Assembly: GCA_045588915.1 (NCBI GenBank)
Contig: JAZNFA010000002.1
Coordinates: forward strand, 51,643-115,642
From: RGIG8050 sp045588915
GTDB taxonomy: Bacteria; Bacillota; Clostridia; Christensenellales; UBA1242
DNA length: 64,000 bases
Direction of reading: 5' to 3'
This document shows positions 33,580 to 43,140 of the stretch, piece after piece. The notes beneath the pieces were generated by a model, which did not search any database, had not been told where the DNA came from, and saw only the letters and a program-made list of their open reading frames with translations. How positions within the stretch are numbered: the stretch's first letter is position 1; each line of letters starts with the position of its first letter. The position numbers and the translations under genes were made by a program.

Positions 33580-35382
33580 ATGCAAAACGAATATTCCCCA
33601 GAATTTGTTGAACGTGTGCGTAATGCGAGTGATATTATTGAAATTGCGCGCAGTTATTTGCCTTTGCGTCAAAAAGGGCAGGATTTTTGGGCATGTTGTC
33701 CTTTTCATAGTGAAAAAACACCTAGTTTTGCAATAAGTTCGCCAAAACAGTTTTATTATTGTTATGGTTGTCATGAATCGGGTAATGTTTTTAAGTTTAT
33801 TATGAAAATGGAAAACCTTTCTTGGCCGGAAGCTGTAGCTATGTTGGCAAAGAGGGCAAATATTGAAATTCCACAAACCAATGATAATAGCAATTGGTTG
33901 AAGGTACGTCAAAAACGTGAACGTTTGTATCAGGCATTGAATTTGGCGCGTGATTATTACTGTCGTAATTTATATCGTGCACAAAATAAAGAAGCATTAG
34001 AATATTTACATCGTCGTGGAGTTGATGATGAACTAATTAAGTTATTTCATATTGGTTATAGTGATAGTTGGCAGGGAGTAGTTGAAGAGTTAAAACAACA
34101 TGGAATAAGCGAAGACGTTATGCGTGAAGCTGGAATTGTAGCAAAACGTGAAGATAGTAATCGTGTGTGGGATGCTCAGTTTGAAAGAGTAACATTTGCA
34201 ATTCATGATGTTTATGGAAATTGTGTTGGTTTTACAGGGCGCACAATGAAAAAAGACGATAATTTAGCTAAGTATAAAAACACAACGGAAACAAGTGTTT
34301 TTAATAAAAGTAATATTGTCTATGGTGTTGATGTTATGAAAAACCTAACACGTGGAAAACATACTAATGGTTTAATTGTGGTAGAGGGAAACGTTGACGA
34401 GATTGCGATGATTAAACATGGGTTTGTTAATACAGTGGCTTGTATGGGAACAGCGCTAACAAAATTCCACGCTGGTGTGATTAGGCGATTTAGTCAATTG
34501 GTCTATTTATGTTTAGATGGTGATAATGCTGGTCAAAATGCAACATTAAAATCTATTGATACATTGCAAGATGCTGGTTTAACTGTTAAAGTAATTGTTT
34601 TGCCGCGGGGACAGGACCCGGATGAATTTTTGCATAAAACAGGTGCAGAAGGGATGCAAAAAATGATTGATAAGAGTATTGGTGGTTTAGAATTTAAGCT
34701 GGAATATATTAAAAATCATAGTGATTTGAATGATAAAGTTGGAAAAACAGAGTATTTAAATCAAATAGTTAAATTATTGGTGACAATAGATAGTCCGGCA
34801 GAGCGAGAGTTGTACTTAAAGGATGTTGCAAATGCTTTAGGTGTAGAAAAAGATGTTATTCGAAGTACGATTGACTTAAAAATACCAAAAAAGATGAATG
34901 AAAATGGTCTGAACGATAAAAACACAATATATAGTGGTAATATAACACATAACAAACACAAGAAGAGCGATTTAAAAGGCTTGTTGAACGAAAAAGAAAA
35001 AGAAAAAGAAGCAATAATTATTAAAGGTATACTTCACAATCAACCATTTGCCTGTGTTGATAAAAACGAATTTTCATTTTCTAATAAAATTTATCAAAAA
35101 ATATTCGAACAAGGCTTGAAATTAAATGAAATTGATGATAAATTAACTGAAAGTGAATTGCAAGAAATTGCACCTTTACGAACTATTGATACTTCTTTAA
35201 CACAGCAAGATCAAGAGATAGTTTGGAAACATAGTTATTTCAGTTTGCGTATTGATGCGTTACGGCGTGAGCTTGAGATAGCAAAAAAGGGTGAAATTGC
35301 AAAAGTTATACCTTTGAAAAATCAAATTTTTAAACTAGAAGAAGAGCGAAATTTACTTAATAAAATTTTGGAGGAAAAGTGA
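33580..35382 (+). CDS. dnaG: DNA primase
   Basis: 600 residues. The N-terminal zinc finger is CCPFHSEKTPSF---CYGCHESGN (residues about 45-70). The catalytic core has the GFTGRT motif near 225 and the Toprim motifs VEGNVDEI near 267 and CLDGDNAGQNA near 310; the DnaB-binding C-terminal helices follow. It makes RNA primers at the replication fork. A TATATA box ends 6 bases before the ATG. Gene order dnaG-rpoD is the Bacillota macromolecular synthesis operon; rpsU is not present in front. Confidence 0.97.
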   Translation: MQNEYSPEFVERVRNASDIIEIARSYLPLRQKGQDFWACCPFHSEKTPSFAISSPKQFYYCYGCHESGNVFKFIMKMENLSWPEAVAMLAKRANIEIPQTNDNSNWLKVRQKRERLYQALNLARDYYCRNLYRAQNKEALEYLHRRGVDDELIKLFHIGYSDSWQGVVEELKQHGISEDVMREAGIVAKREDSNRVWDAQFERVTFAIHDVYGNCVGFTGRTMKKDDNLAKYKNTTETSVFNKSNIVYGVDVMKNLTRGKHTNGLIVVEGNVDEIAMIKHGFVNTVACMGTALTKFHAGVIRRFSQLVYLCLDGDNAGQNATLKSIDTLQDAGLTVKVIVLPRGQDPDEFLHKTGAEGMQKMIDKSIGGLEFKLEYIKNHSDLNDKVGKTEYLNQIVKLLVTIDSPAERELYLKDVANALGVEKDVIRSTIDLKIPKKMNENGLNDKNTIYSGNITHNKHKKSDLKGLLNEKEKEKEAIIIKGILHNQPFACVDKNEFSFSNKIYQKIFEQGLKLNEIDDKLTESELQEIAPLRTIDTSLTQQDQEIVWKHSYFSLRIDALRRELEIAKKGEIAKVIPLKNQIFKLEEERNLLNKILEEK

Positions 35383-35383
35383 G

Positions 35384-36901
35384 ATGGCAGTAAAAGAAAC
35401 GAAAGAGCAAAAAGCAATCAATAAAGTTAAAACCGTAAAAAGTGATGATGTTAAAAAAACTGATAAAAAGATAGTGTCTAAAACTGTCGTTAAAGTTGTT
35501 CCTGATGTGAAAAAAGAAAAAGCTACTGTGAAGTCAGTCGTAAAAGAAAATTCTAAAACAGTAAAATCAGCAAGTGGTGTTGCAAAAGTGTCAGAAAAAG
35601 CCGTTTCAGGCGCTAAGGTAGTTGCAAGTGCTTCTAAAAAAGTGGCAACAACTGCAAGTGAAGTCGATAAAAAAACTAAAACTGCTGTAAAAACCGTTAA
35701 GGCAGTCGCAGTAACGGAAAAGAAGGAAGATAAAAAGGTTGCAAATAAGAAAAATACTGTTGAAACAAAAGCAGAACCTAAGCAGATTGCAATGTCATTA
35801 GGGGGAGCAATCAACACTCAGGAACAAAATCAGGGTGATGGGTTGCGTCCAGAAATTAACGTTTTAATTAGACGCTTTTTGGAATTAGGCAAAAACCGTG
35901 AAATTAACGAAGATAATTTAACAATGGCGTTAATTGAGCACGATGCGACTGCTGTTGATGTGGAAAAAGCAAAGCAAATTTTAGCTGCTGCCGGCGTTGT
36001 GATTAAAAAAGTTAATGAAGACGAAAAAATGCGTACTGATGCAATTGAAAAATTGATTTCAGAGGCTTCAGTTGATGACCCAATCAAAATTTATTTACGT
36101 GATATTGGTCGTTATAAATTATTAACTGCAGAAGAAGAAGTTGAAATTGCAAAACGTATGGCTGTTGGTGATGATGAAGCAAAAAAAATCCTAAACCAAA
36201 GTAACCTACGTTTGGTTGTACACATTGCTAAAAGATATGTCGATCGTACGCCATTAAAATTACTTGATTTGATTCAAGAAGGCAACCTGGGCTTAATGAA
36301 GGCCGTAGAGAAGTTCGATTATAGTAAAGGATTCCGTTTTTCGACTTATGCAACTTGGTGGATTCGTCAATCAATTACACGTGCAATGGCTGACCAAAGC
36401 CGTATTGTGCGTTTACCTGTGCATATGGTTGAAACGATTAATCGTTTGTTGAAGACAACAAAAATTTTACAACAAGAATTAGGTCGTGAACCAAGCACTG
36501 CAGAATTAGCTGAACGAATGGAAGTCAGTGAAGATAAAATTGAAGAAATTCGTCGTATCAGTCAAGACACAACAAGTATTGATTCTCCTTTAGGTGATGA
36601 GGGTGATGGTACAATTATGGACACTATCGCTGATCCGACGATTATGTTACCAGAGGATGAAACTTATAAAAAAGGTTTAAAAACTCAGTTGTTGTCAATT
36701 ATTGCGTCATTAACTCCACGTGAGCAAAAAGTTATTCGTTTGCGTTATGGACTTGATGATGGTCGTCCACGTACTTTGGAAGAAGTTGGTCATTTGTTTG
36801 AAGTTACTCGTGAACGTATTCGTCAGATTGAGGCAAAAGCGTTGCGTAAGTTGCGTAATCCAAACCGTACTCGTCGTTTGAAAGATTTTGTTGAGATGTA
36901 A
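35384..36901 (+). CDS. rpoD: Primary sigma factor with Lys/Val/Ala-rich N-terminal extension
   Basis: 505 residues; Bacillus SigA has about 370. Regions 1.2 to 4.2 are intact: DDPIKIYLRDIGRY near 230, region 2 with FSTYATWWIRQSITRA near 320, and region 4 with TREQKVIRLRYGL and a helix-turn-helix LEEVGHLFEVTRERIRQIE near 470. The first 140 residues are a low-complexity basic tail of KxVK/AxK repeats like histone H1, before region 1.1 (LRPEINVLIRRFLELG). It begins one base after the dnaG stop with GGAGG upstream. Directs RNA polymerase to the TTGACA/TATAAT promoters seen across the window. Confidence 0.96.
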   Translation: MAVKETKEQKAINKVKTVKSDDVKKTDKKIVSKTVVKVVPDVKKEKATVKSVVKENSKTVKSASGVAKVSEKAVSGAKVVASASKKVATTASEVDKKTKTAVKTVKAVAVTEKKEDKKVANKKNTVETKAEPKQIAMSLGGAINTQEQNQGDGLRPEINVLIRRFLELGKNREINEDNLTMALIEHDATAVDVEKAKQILAAAGVVIKKVNEDEKMRTDAIEKLISEASVDDPIKIYLRDIGRYKLLTAEEEVEIAKRMAVGDDEAKKILNQSNLRLVVHIAKRYVDRTPLKLLDLIQEGNLGLMKAVEKFDYSKGFRFSTYATWWIRQSITRAMADQSRIVRLPVHMVETINRLLKTTKILQQELGREPSTAELAERMEVSEDKIEEIRRISQDTTSIDSPLGDEGDGTIMDTIADPTIMLPEDETYKKGLKTQLLSIIASLTPREQKVIRLRYGLDDGRPRTLEEVGHLFEVTRERIRQIEAKALRKLRNPNRTRRLKDFVEM

Positions 36902-36925
36902 TCTTTTGTATTTTTAATGTTATGA

Positions 36926-36954
36926 TTGCTTAAAAGTGTAAAGTATGTTACGCT
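36926..36954 (+). promoter_or_regulatory. Zinc-ribbon/ligase operon promoter, leaderless
   Basis: TTGCTT and TACGCT are 17 bases apart, with 6 bases before the ATG at 36961. Confidence 0.6.
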
Positions 36955-36960
36955 GTCTTT

Positions 36961-37650
36961 ATGAGTAATCAAAGTATTGAAAAATTGTTGTCAGCGCAAA
37001 AAATCGATAAAGAACGTTTACAATTGCTTCAAAATTTAGAAAAGGGCAAAGTAAAAAAAGAGTTAGATAAAACTACAAAATTAATTAATGATTCGAGAAC
37101 GAATGTTTTGCAATTAGATTCTGATGCTAAAGTTTTACAAGAAAATTATCAAAAAATTAGCAAAATTATTGCAGAAACACTTACTTTGGTTGAAAAAACG
37201 AATACTAATCAAAATGAAGATTTAGAACTTTACAGTAATTATTTGTCAAAATTATCAATGTTGGAAAGTCAATTGGCAGATATTGAGCGTCGTATTATAC
37301 AAAGAACATTAACTTTTAAAAATATAATTAACGATCTTGGAAAAATAACCAATCAACAAAAAAATTATTTAAAAATGTATGAAGAAGAAAAAGCTGCCAC
37401 TGCGCCAAAACTTCAAGCATTAGAAAAACAATTTAATGAAAATATTAAAGGAATTGATGAAAAGTTAGTTGCCAAATATAATGCTGCGCGCAAAAGCAAG
37501 GGTGGTGATGCGAAAGATGTAGTTGTGCCTTTTGGCGATAATCGTTGTCAAGGTTGTTTTATGGATGTTCCAGTTGCAATAGTGAACCAAATTAAAACTA
37601 ATGGTTGGGCAATTTGTGAAGAATGTGGCAGGATTATTTATCAAGCATGA
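36961..37650 (+). CDS. Coiled-coil protein with C4 zinc ribbon
   Basis: 229 residues. A long coiled coil (about 5-165) is followed by a C-terminal zinc ribbon RCQGCFMDVP near 196 and CEECGRIIY near 219. This is the C4-type zinc-ribbon family found in many bacteria, with a DksA-like shape and no firm function; nucleic-acid binding is often proposed. Its stop overlaps the next start (ATGA), so it is coupled to the ATP-dependent DNA ligase. Confidence 0.85.
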   Translation: MSNQSIEKLLSAQKIDKERLQLLQNLEKGKVKKELDKTTKLINDSRTNVLQLDSDAKVLQENYQKISKIIAETLTLVEKTNTNQNEDLELYSNYLSKLSMLESQLADIERRIIQRTLTFKNIINDLGKITNQQKNYLKMYEEEKAATAPKLQALEKQFNENIKGIDEKLVAKYNAARKSKGGDAKDVVVPFGDNRCQGCFMDVPVAIVNQIKTNGWAICEECGRIIYQA

Positions 37651-38951
37651 GTGATTTAAAAGATTTTGAAGTTTTTTATCAAAAAATAACAGGAACGACT
37701 TCACGTTTAGATAAAGAAGCAATCTTGAAAAGTTATCAAGATAATGTTGTAATTAAAGAAATTTTGCATTTTTTGTTTAATCCTTTTATTGTAACTGGAA
37801 TTAGCGAACGGAAGTTGGCAAAGAAAGTTGCTGAAATCAAGTGCGATTGCCAAAATTTGTTAGCGTTGTTGGATTATTTTAGAGTACATAACACGGGTCG
37901 TGATGAGGATATTGCTGTTTTGAAAAGTTTTACAGCGACATTAAGTGATACTCATACTCAATTGGTAAATGGTTTAATTAAAAAAGATTTAACCTTAGGT
38001 GCAAGTGAAAAAACTTTGAATAAGGTTTTTGGTGCTGGTTTTATTCCGTCGTTTAATGTAATGTTAGCTGAAAAATATGTGGAAAATACTGCTTTTGTTG
38101 AAGGAAAAAAATTTATTATTACAGAAAAATTTGACGGTGTTCGTTGTATGTTGATTTTTAATGATGCAGGAAAGCCAACATTTTTTTCGCGAGCTGGTAA
38201 GTCTTTTGATGATATGAATGAATTAGCACAAGAAGTTATGCAATTAGATCCACAGTATGTTTATGACGGTGAGTTATTGTTGGGGATTGAACAAGAAATC
38301 AATAGTGCTGATTTGTATCGTATGACAGTTAAAGTAACGGCTAAAGATGGTATAAAAACAGGTTTAGTGTATAATGTTTTTGATGCATTACCAAAAGTTG
38401 ATTTATTAAATGGATGTTGCTTAACTGCGTGTGAAGAACGTAAAGCTCAGTTAAGCAAACAATTAGAGCAGTTGTCATTGCCTCACGTCAAAAATGTACC
38501 GATTTTATATGTCGGTAACGATATGAAAAAGATTGATGAGTTATGCGATGAATACACAGACTTGGGTCGTGAAGGGGTAATGGTTAATATTGCAGATGCT
38601 CCTTATGAATGCAAAAGGACAAAGAATTTATTAAAAGTTAAACGTTTTAATACGGCTGATGTGCGTGTGTTGGATTGGGAAGAAGGTACAGGTGCAAATA
38701 AAGGCAAGCTTGGTGCTGTGATTGTTGAGTTTATTGCACCAGATGGTCAGAAATATAAATGTAAGGTTGGAAGTGGTTTTGAAAAGGAAGAAAGGGAATT
38801 TTTCTTTGCTCAACCTGAGAAAATTGTTGGTCATATCATCGAGATAGGTTATTTTGAGCTGTCAAAAAATCAAAAAGATAACGCTTTTTCATTACGTTTT
38901 CCAACTTTTAAGTGCTTACGTGATGACAAAAATGAAATATCAATGCACTAA
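37647..38951 (+). CDS. ATP-dependent DNA ligase
   Basis: 434 residues from the ATG that overlaps the preceding stop. An N-terminal helical DNA-binding domain (about 1-140, with DLTLGASEKTLNKVFG) precedes the nucleotidyltransferase core: EKFDGVR near 165 (the adenylated Lys of KxDG), FFSRAGK, YDGELLLG near 210, and GREGVMV near 320, then the OB fold (LLKVKRF, KCKVGSGF). It seals DNA nicks with ATP. Bacteria normally rely on NAD-dependent LigA; an additional ATP ligase is usually for repair or of phage origin. The family length and coupling to a zinc-ribbon protein argue for a chromosomal repair role. Confidence 0.92.
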   Translation: MSDLKDFEVFYQKITGTTSRLDKEAILKSYQDNVVIKEILHFLFNPFIVTGISERKLAKKVAEIKCDCQNLLALLDYFRVHNTGRDEDIAVLKSFTATLSDTHTQLVNGLIKKDLTLGASEKTLNKVFGAGFIPSFNVMLAEKYVENTAFVEGKKFIITEKFDGVRCMLIFNDAGKPTFFSRAGKSFDDMNELAQEVMQLDPQYVYDGELLLGIEQEINSADLYRMTVKVTAKDGIKTGLVYNVFDALPKVDLLNGCCLTACEERKAQLSKQLEQLSLPHVKNVPILYVGNDMKKIDELCDEYTDLGREGVMVNIADAPYECKRTKNLLKVKRFNTADVRVLDWEEGTGANKGKLGAVIVEFIAPDGQKYKCKVGSGFEKEEREFFFAQPEKIVGHIIEIGYFELSKNQKDNAFSLRFPTFKCLRDDKNEISMH

Positions 38952-38974
38952 AATAAAAATGTGCAAAATTTGGT

Positions 38975-39003
38975 TTGGTGACTGATAATAATAATGATAT
39001 AAT
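38975..39003 (+). promoter_or_regulatory. rpoZ-priA promoter, leaderless
   Basis: TTGGTG and TATAAT separated by 17 bases, with 7 bases to the ATG at 39011. An in-frame GTG at 38975 coincides with the -35 box and cannot be the start of this transcript. Confidence 0.75.
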
Positions 39004-39010
39004 AAATATT

Positions 39011-39229
39011 ATGATTTATCCCAAAATTGAAGATTGTATTTCAAGAGCAGAGCAAAACAAATATGTTTTGGCAACAATGGTTTCAAAGCGTGCAAAAGAC
39101 TTAGTTACTCGTAATGCTAGTCAAGCTGTGTCTGGAAAAGAAAAGCAAATTTCTTATGCAATGCGTGAAATCGTAGATGGAAAAATTGTTCCAACAACAA
39201 TGGTTAATCAATCTTCACGTACTAAGTAA
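39011..39229 (+). CDS. rpoZ: RNA polymerase omega subunit
   Basis: 72 residues. MIYPKIEDCISRAEQNKY then LATMVSKRAKDL matches the omega core that wraps the beta-prime C-terminus; the C-terminal part is polar. The start is fixed by the promoter. It precedes priA by 2 bases, as in the Bacillus gmk-rpoZ-coaBC-priA order but without gmk and coaBC. Confidence 0.92.
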   Translation: MIYPKIEDCISRAEQNKYVLATMVSKRAKDLVTRNASQAVSGKEKQISYAMREIVDGKIVPTTMVNQSSRTK

Positions 39230-39231
39230 TA

Positions 39232-41247
39232 ATGAAATATGCAAAGGTAGTTATTGATGCAGTTTTAACTGATGATGTTTCGTGGGATTATTTGATACCC
39301 ACGAATTTAAGTGTGGTTCGTGGTTCTTGCGTTATCGTACCTTTTGGTAAGCAGGAAATTGTTGGATTTGTTGTGGATGTTTGTGATCATTCGAACGTAA
39401 ATCCTGATATATTAAAACCGATACTTGGTTTAGGTACTGATTTTGTAATTAAAGATGAGTTATTAAATTTATTACCAAAAATTTGTGAAACTTTTAAGTT
39501 ACGTGCGATTGATGTTTTGAAATTATTCATTCCTAGTGCTATAAGAAAAGGAAAACCGAAACGTAATGGGGTACGACGTGTTCCTGTAGGGTTGCAAAAA
39601 AATGATAACAAGGTCGTTTTAAATCTGGAACAACAGTTTTGTGTTGATACTGTTTTAGCACATCCGGAAAAAGTTTTCTTGTTAAAAGGTGTGACAGGAA
39701 GTGGTAAGACTGAAGTTTATATGCACATTATCGAGAAAGTATTAGGAAAAGGGCAGACGGCTTTAGTTTTAGTTCCTGAAATTGGTTTAACACCACAAGT
39801 TCTCGCGAATTTTAAAGCTCGCTTTGGTGATGTGGTTGCAATGCTGCACAGTAAGTTATACGGTGGTGAAAAGTTTGATGAATGGTTCCGTGTTAATTGT
39901 GGAACAGCTAGAATTGTGATTGGTGCTCGTTCAGCAGTTTTTGCTCCGTTGGAAAATATTGGTGTAATTATAATTGATGAAGAGCATGATGGTAGTTATC
40001 AAAGTGATAGTAATCCACGATACTTAACACACGACATTGCAATTATGCGTGCACAATGGCATCATTGTCCTGTTGTTTTAGGTTCGGCAACTCCGTCAGT
40101 GCAAAGTTTTTATTTAGCAGAACAAGGTCAATATCAATTGCTTGAATTGCCAAAGCGTGCAAATAATGTTCCTTTGCCAAAGATTGAAATTGTCGATATG
40201 GCACACGAAATTCGTTCGGGAAATGGTGGTGTTTTTGGAACTGAGGTTTTGACTGAGTTAATTAATACTTTGCGTAATGGCAATTCTGCAATGATTTTTT
40301 TAAACCGACGAGGATATTCACAAACGGTACGTTGTTTGCAATGTGGTTGGAATGCTAAGTGTGATAATTGTGATGTTTCAATGGTTTATCATAAGGATGA
40401 TGAACAATTAAAATGTCATTATTGTGCAGCGCGAATGCCTTTCCCAGCAAGATGTCCACAGTGTGGTAGTACTTATATTAAACACGGGGCAATGGGAACT
40501 CAAAAAATTTGTGCTGAACTTGGTAAATTGTTAACACAAGCAGGATTAGTTGTTCCCGTTTTACGAATGGATACTGATAACACGCAAGCCAAAGGTGCTT
40601 TGATTAAGATTTTGGAAGAATTTGCAAATACCACGCCTTCTGTTTTAGTTGGTACGCAAATGATTGCGAAAGGGCATCATTTCCCAAAAGTTAGTTTCGT
40701 AGCTATTGTCAATGCTGATGGAGGCTTTGTTGCTGATTATCGTTCGGCTGAAAGAACATTTGCTTTGTTGACCCAAGTTGCTGGACGAGCTGGACGTGAA
40801 GTTGGTAGTGCTGGTAAAGTTTATTTACAAACTTATATGCCAAATCATTATGTTTATAAATTTATTCAAAACTATGATTACGTTGGTTTTTATCAAAGGG
40901 AAATTACAGCGCGACAAGCGACTAAATATCCACCTTATTCTACGATTGTGCGTATTCTTGTTTCGGGGGTAGTGTATACTAAAATCATTGAAGTTATTAA
41001 ACAAATAATGGAGCCTTTACGTGAGTTTGACCGTGAAAAACAGGCTTTTATCTATTTAGGTGCAATGAAATGTCCGTATGGGCGTTTGCAAAACAAGTTC
41101 CGTTATCAAATTTTGGCACGTATCAAACAAGATATTGCTGAACAAACCATTAATAAAATGAATGAACTAATTAAGAAAATAGAACAAAAGCCGATTGCAC
41201 GCAATGTAAAGATTTTTTTTGAGATAAATCCATCCAGTCTTTCGTAA
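39232..41247 (+). CDS. priA: Primosomal helicase PriA
   Basis: 671 residues, shorter than most (730-800). The N-terminal DNA-binding domain is reduced. Walker A GVTGSGKTEVYM near residue 153, DEEHDGSY near 251, and the zinc region CLQCGWNAKCDNCDVS to CPQCGS (about 370-420, eight Cys) are all intact, as is the C-terminal helicase motif GRAGR. PriA restarts stalled replication forks. Part of the conserved priA-def-fmt neighbourhood, here split by ftsW and inserted genes. Confidence 0.96.
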   Translation: MKYAKVVIDAVLTDDVSWDYLIPTNLSVVRGSCVIVPFGKQEIVGFVVDVCDHSNVNPDILKPILGLGTDFVIKDELLNLLPKICETFKLRAIDVLKLFIPSAIRKGKPKRNGVRRVPVGLQKNDNKVVLNLEQQFCVDTVLAHPEKVFLLKGVTGSGKTEVYMHIIEKVLGKGQTALVLVPEIGLTPQVLANFKARFGDVVAMLHSKLYGGEKFDEWFRVNCGTARIVIGARSAVFAPLENIGVIIIDEEHDGSYQSDSNPRYLTHDIAIMRAQWHHCPVVLGSATPSVQSFYLAEQGQYQLLELPKRANNVPLPKIEIVDMAHEIRSGNGGVFGTEVLTELINTLRNGNSAMIFLNRRGYSQTVRCLQCGWNAKCDNCDVSMVYHKDDEQLKCHYCAARMPFPARCPQCGSTYIKHGAMGTQKICAELGKLLTQAGLVVPVLRMDTDNTQAKGALIKILEEFANTTPSVLVGTQMIAKGHHFPKVSFVAIVNADGGFVADYRSAERTFALLTQVAGRAGREVGSAGKVYLQTYMPNHYVYKFIQNYDYVGFYQREITARQATKYPPYSTIVRILVSGVVYTKIIEVIKQIMEPLREFDREKQAFIYLGAMKCPYGRLQNKFRYQILARIKQDIAEQTINKMNELIKKIEQKPIARNVKIFFEINPSSLS

Positions 41248-41255
41248 ATATAGAT

Positions 41256-42503
41256 ATGTTAGCTGTTGCTGACGCATCTTCAACTGTTCGTATTCGTCGG
41301 AAAAAGGCAAAACAAAAACGCCGGCCTAAGAGTTTAAATGTTGTAAAAATATCTAACTTTTGGAATAAAATTACTCCAAAATTTTTTGATTTGAAGCTTT
41401 TTTTTGTGGTGTTTGGGTTAATTATTTTTGGTATTTTTATGATTTATTCGGCTTCAAGTTATAATGCAAAAATTTATTATGATGACCCATTTTACTATAC
41501 CATAAAGCAACTAGTTGGATTTGTTTTAGGTATTATTGGTTTGATCTTGATGTATTTTGTTGATTATCGTTGGTTGCAGCGTTTAGCTTTTGTAATTTTT
41601 GGAATTTCTATTGCTTTGTTGATAGCAGTTTTTATTCCTGGTATCAGTATCTCCAAATTGGGTGCAACACGTTGGATCGGAATTGGTAGCTTTTCTTTGC
41701 AACCTAGCGAAATTGCCAAGTTTGCTTTTGTGATTTTTGCTGCCCGTATCTTTGTTGGTAGATTTCAAACAATAGATAAATCTCTAATTTCTCCACGTCT
41801 TACAGCTCCTAAATGGTGGCAAACTTTGCTAGTTTTGTTGGGAGGTGGAGTAATATGTGGCTTGATTATTTTAGAACCAAATATGTCAATCACAGTTACG
41901 GTTGGTATAATTATGCTGGTAATGTTGTTTTTGTGTGGTGTACGTTTAAAAACAATGGCTTGTATTTTGTTACCAGCTATTGCTGTGGCTGTTGTAATGT
42001 TGGTTGCTGAACCTTATCGTCTTAAACGTTTATCGGCTTTTGTTGATCCGTGGGCAAATCCTAAAGATGAAGGTTTTCAGTTAATTGAAAGTTTATACGG
42101 AATCGCAAATGGCGGTTTTTGGGGCGTTGGTTATGGAAATAGTGTCCAAAAAAATATGTTTTTACCTTTTTCGGAAAGTGATTTTATTTTCGCAATTATT
42201 GCTGAAGAATTTGGTTTTTGTGGTTGTCTGATTTTGTTTTTTGTATTTGCTTGGATTATTTATCGTATTTTTAGTGTTGGTTGTCAATGTCAGAATTTTT
42301 TTGGTAAATATCTGTGTTACGGTATTGCAACTGTCATTATGGTGCAAACAAGTCTAAACTTTGCTGTTGCAACAGGTTGCATTCCGCCGACGGGGTTACC
42401 TCTGCCGTTCATTTCTTTTGGCGGTACAAGCCTGATGGTTTTTATGATGGCGATAGGAGTTGTGTTAAATGTGGATAGGCAGAGTAGGAAGAGTAAAATG
42501 TGA
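41256..42503 (+). CDS. ftsW: SEDS-family cell-wall polymerase (FtsW/RodA)
   Basis: 415 residues. A basic N-terminal tail (RIRRKKAKQKRRPK) precedes about ten membrane spans. The family signatures are present: GIFMIYSASSY near the first span, ARFxxQPSEIAK-like SFSLQPSEIAKFAF near 150, EPxMS near 210 and the C-terminal PPTGLPLPFISFGGTS near 377. SEDS proteins polymerise glycan strands with a partner class B PBP. With ftsQ, an ftsA-like gene and mur genes in the window, FtsW is more likely than RodA, but this is not certain. Its 3' end is duplicated twice downstream. Confidence 0.9.
   Translation: MLAVADASSTVRIRRKKAKQKRRPKSLNVVKISNFWNKITPKFFDLKLFFVVFGLIIFGIFMIYSASSYNAKIYYDDPFYYTIKQLVGFVLGIIGLILMYFVDYRWLQRLAFVIFGISIALLIAVFIPGISISKLGATRWIGIGSFSLQPSEIAKFAFVIFAARIFVGRFQTIDKSLISPRLTAPKWWQTLLVLLGGGVICGLIILEPNMSITVTVGIIMLVMLFLCGVRLKTMACILLPAIAVAVVMLVAEPYRLKRLSAFVDPWANPKDEGFQLIESLYGIANGGFWGVGYGNSVQKNMFLPFSESDFIFAIIAEEFGFCGCLILFFVFAWIIYRIFSVGCQCQNFFGKYLCYGIATVIMVQTSLNFAVATGCIPPTGLPLPFISFGGTSLMVFMMAIGVVLNVDRQSRKSKM
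42375..42400 (+). repeat. ftsW 3'-end repeat core, copy A (inside intact ftsW)
   Basis: The 26 bases beginning GGTTGCATTCCGCCGACGGG encode the conserved GCIPPTG turn of FtsW. Related copies are at 43172 and 43979, about 800 bases apart, where a different left arm is joined to the same core. Confidence 0.8.
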
Positions 42504-42513
42504 TTTTTTGTTT

Positions 42514-42551
42514 AAAGTGTATACAAAGTGCAATCATTTTGTATGCACTTT
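42514..42551 (+). terminator. Hairpin after ftsW
   Basis: AAAGTGTATACAAA pairs with TTTGTATGCACTTT (one G-T pair) over a 10-base loop, followed by a T-rich tract. A sequence-related hairpin follows the second repeat copy. Confidence 0.75.
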
Positions 42552-42588
42552 CATTTTTTATGCTACAATGATTTGTGGGAGAAAAGAG

Positions 42589-43119
42589 ATGGATAAAAAC
42601 ATTACAATAAGACCAGTTAAACCGGAAGATGCGGAACAGTTTGTATTGTTAGAGAATTTAATTTATAGAAAAACATATGAAAAAATCCTTTCGAGTGAAG
42701 TTATATTAAGAAAAGAAGAACAGACTTCAAATCGTGTCCTGATGTTTTCAGACACTCACAAAAATGACAAGGAAAACATATGTTATGTTGCCGAAATTGA
42801 CGGGAGCTTAGTAGGATATTTTTGGGGGAAACTCCATTCTTCGTATGAATATTATAATTCGAAAGGATATGCGGATTTAATTGCTTTATATATTCATCCT
42901 GATTATCAAGGTTTAGGTATCGCTAGCAAATTAAAACAAATTTTTATAGATTGGGCAAAAATTAATGGAGCAACAAAATTTGTTATTGGCGTTTTAAAAG
43001 ATAACAACAAAGCGAGAAAAGTTTATGAGAAGTGGGGTGGAGTATTAGATAATTATACTTCTGAGTATAAGGGGTGCGATGAGGTTTTTTATACTTATGA
43101 TTTAGAAAAGGAACAATAA
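42589..43119 (+). CDS. GNAT-family N-acetyltransferase (cassette 1)
   Basis: 176 residues from the ATG at 42589, with a GGGAGA ribosome site and a TACAAT box; an upstream in-frame ATG overlaps ftsW and is rejected. The acetyl-CoA binding motif is ALYIHPDYQGLGIASKLKQ near 104, followed by ATKFVIGVLKDNNKARKVYEKWG, as in the GNAT fold. The acceptor is unknown; relatives modify antibiotics, polyamines or ribosomal proteins. It is the only gene between repeat copies A and B and looks like an inserted cassette. Confidence 0.9.
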   Translation: MDKNITIRPVKPEDAEQFVLLENLIYRKTYEKILSSEVILRKEEQTSNRVLMFSDTHKNDKENICYVAEIDGSLVGYFWGKLHSSYEYYNSKGYADLIALYIHPDYQGLGIASKLKQIFIDWAKINGATKFVIGVLKDNNKARKVYEKWGGVLDNYTSEYKGCDEVFYTYDLEKEQ

Positions 43120-43140
43120 AATTTGCTCTTTTTTCTTACA

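Noticed and set aside
35353..35817. Minus-strand frame of 154 codons opposite the rpoD 5' end
   Set aside because: Its Thr/Phe/Ser repeats are the mirror of the Lys/Val-rich tail; there is no ribosome site or family.
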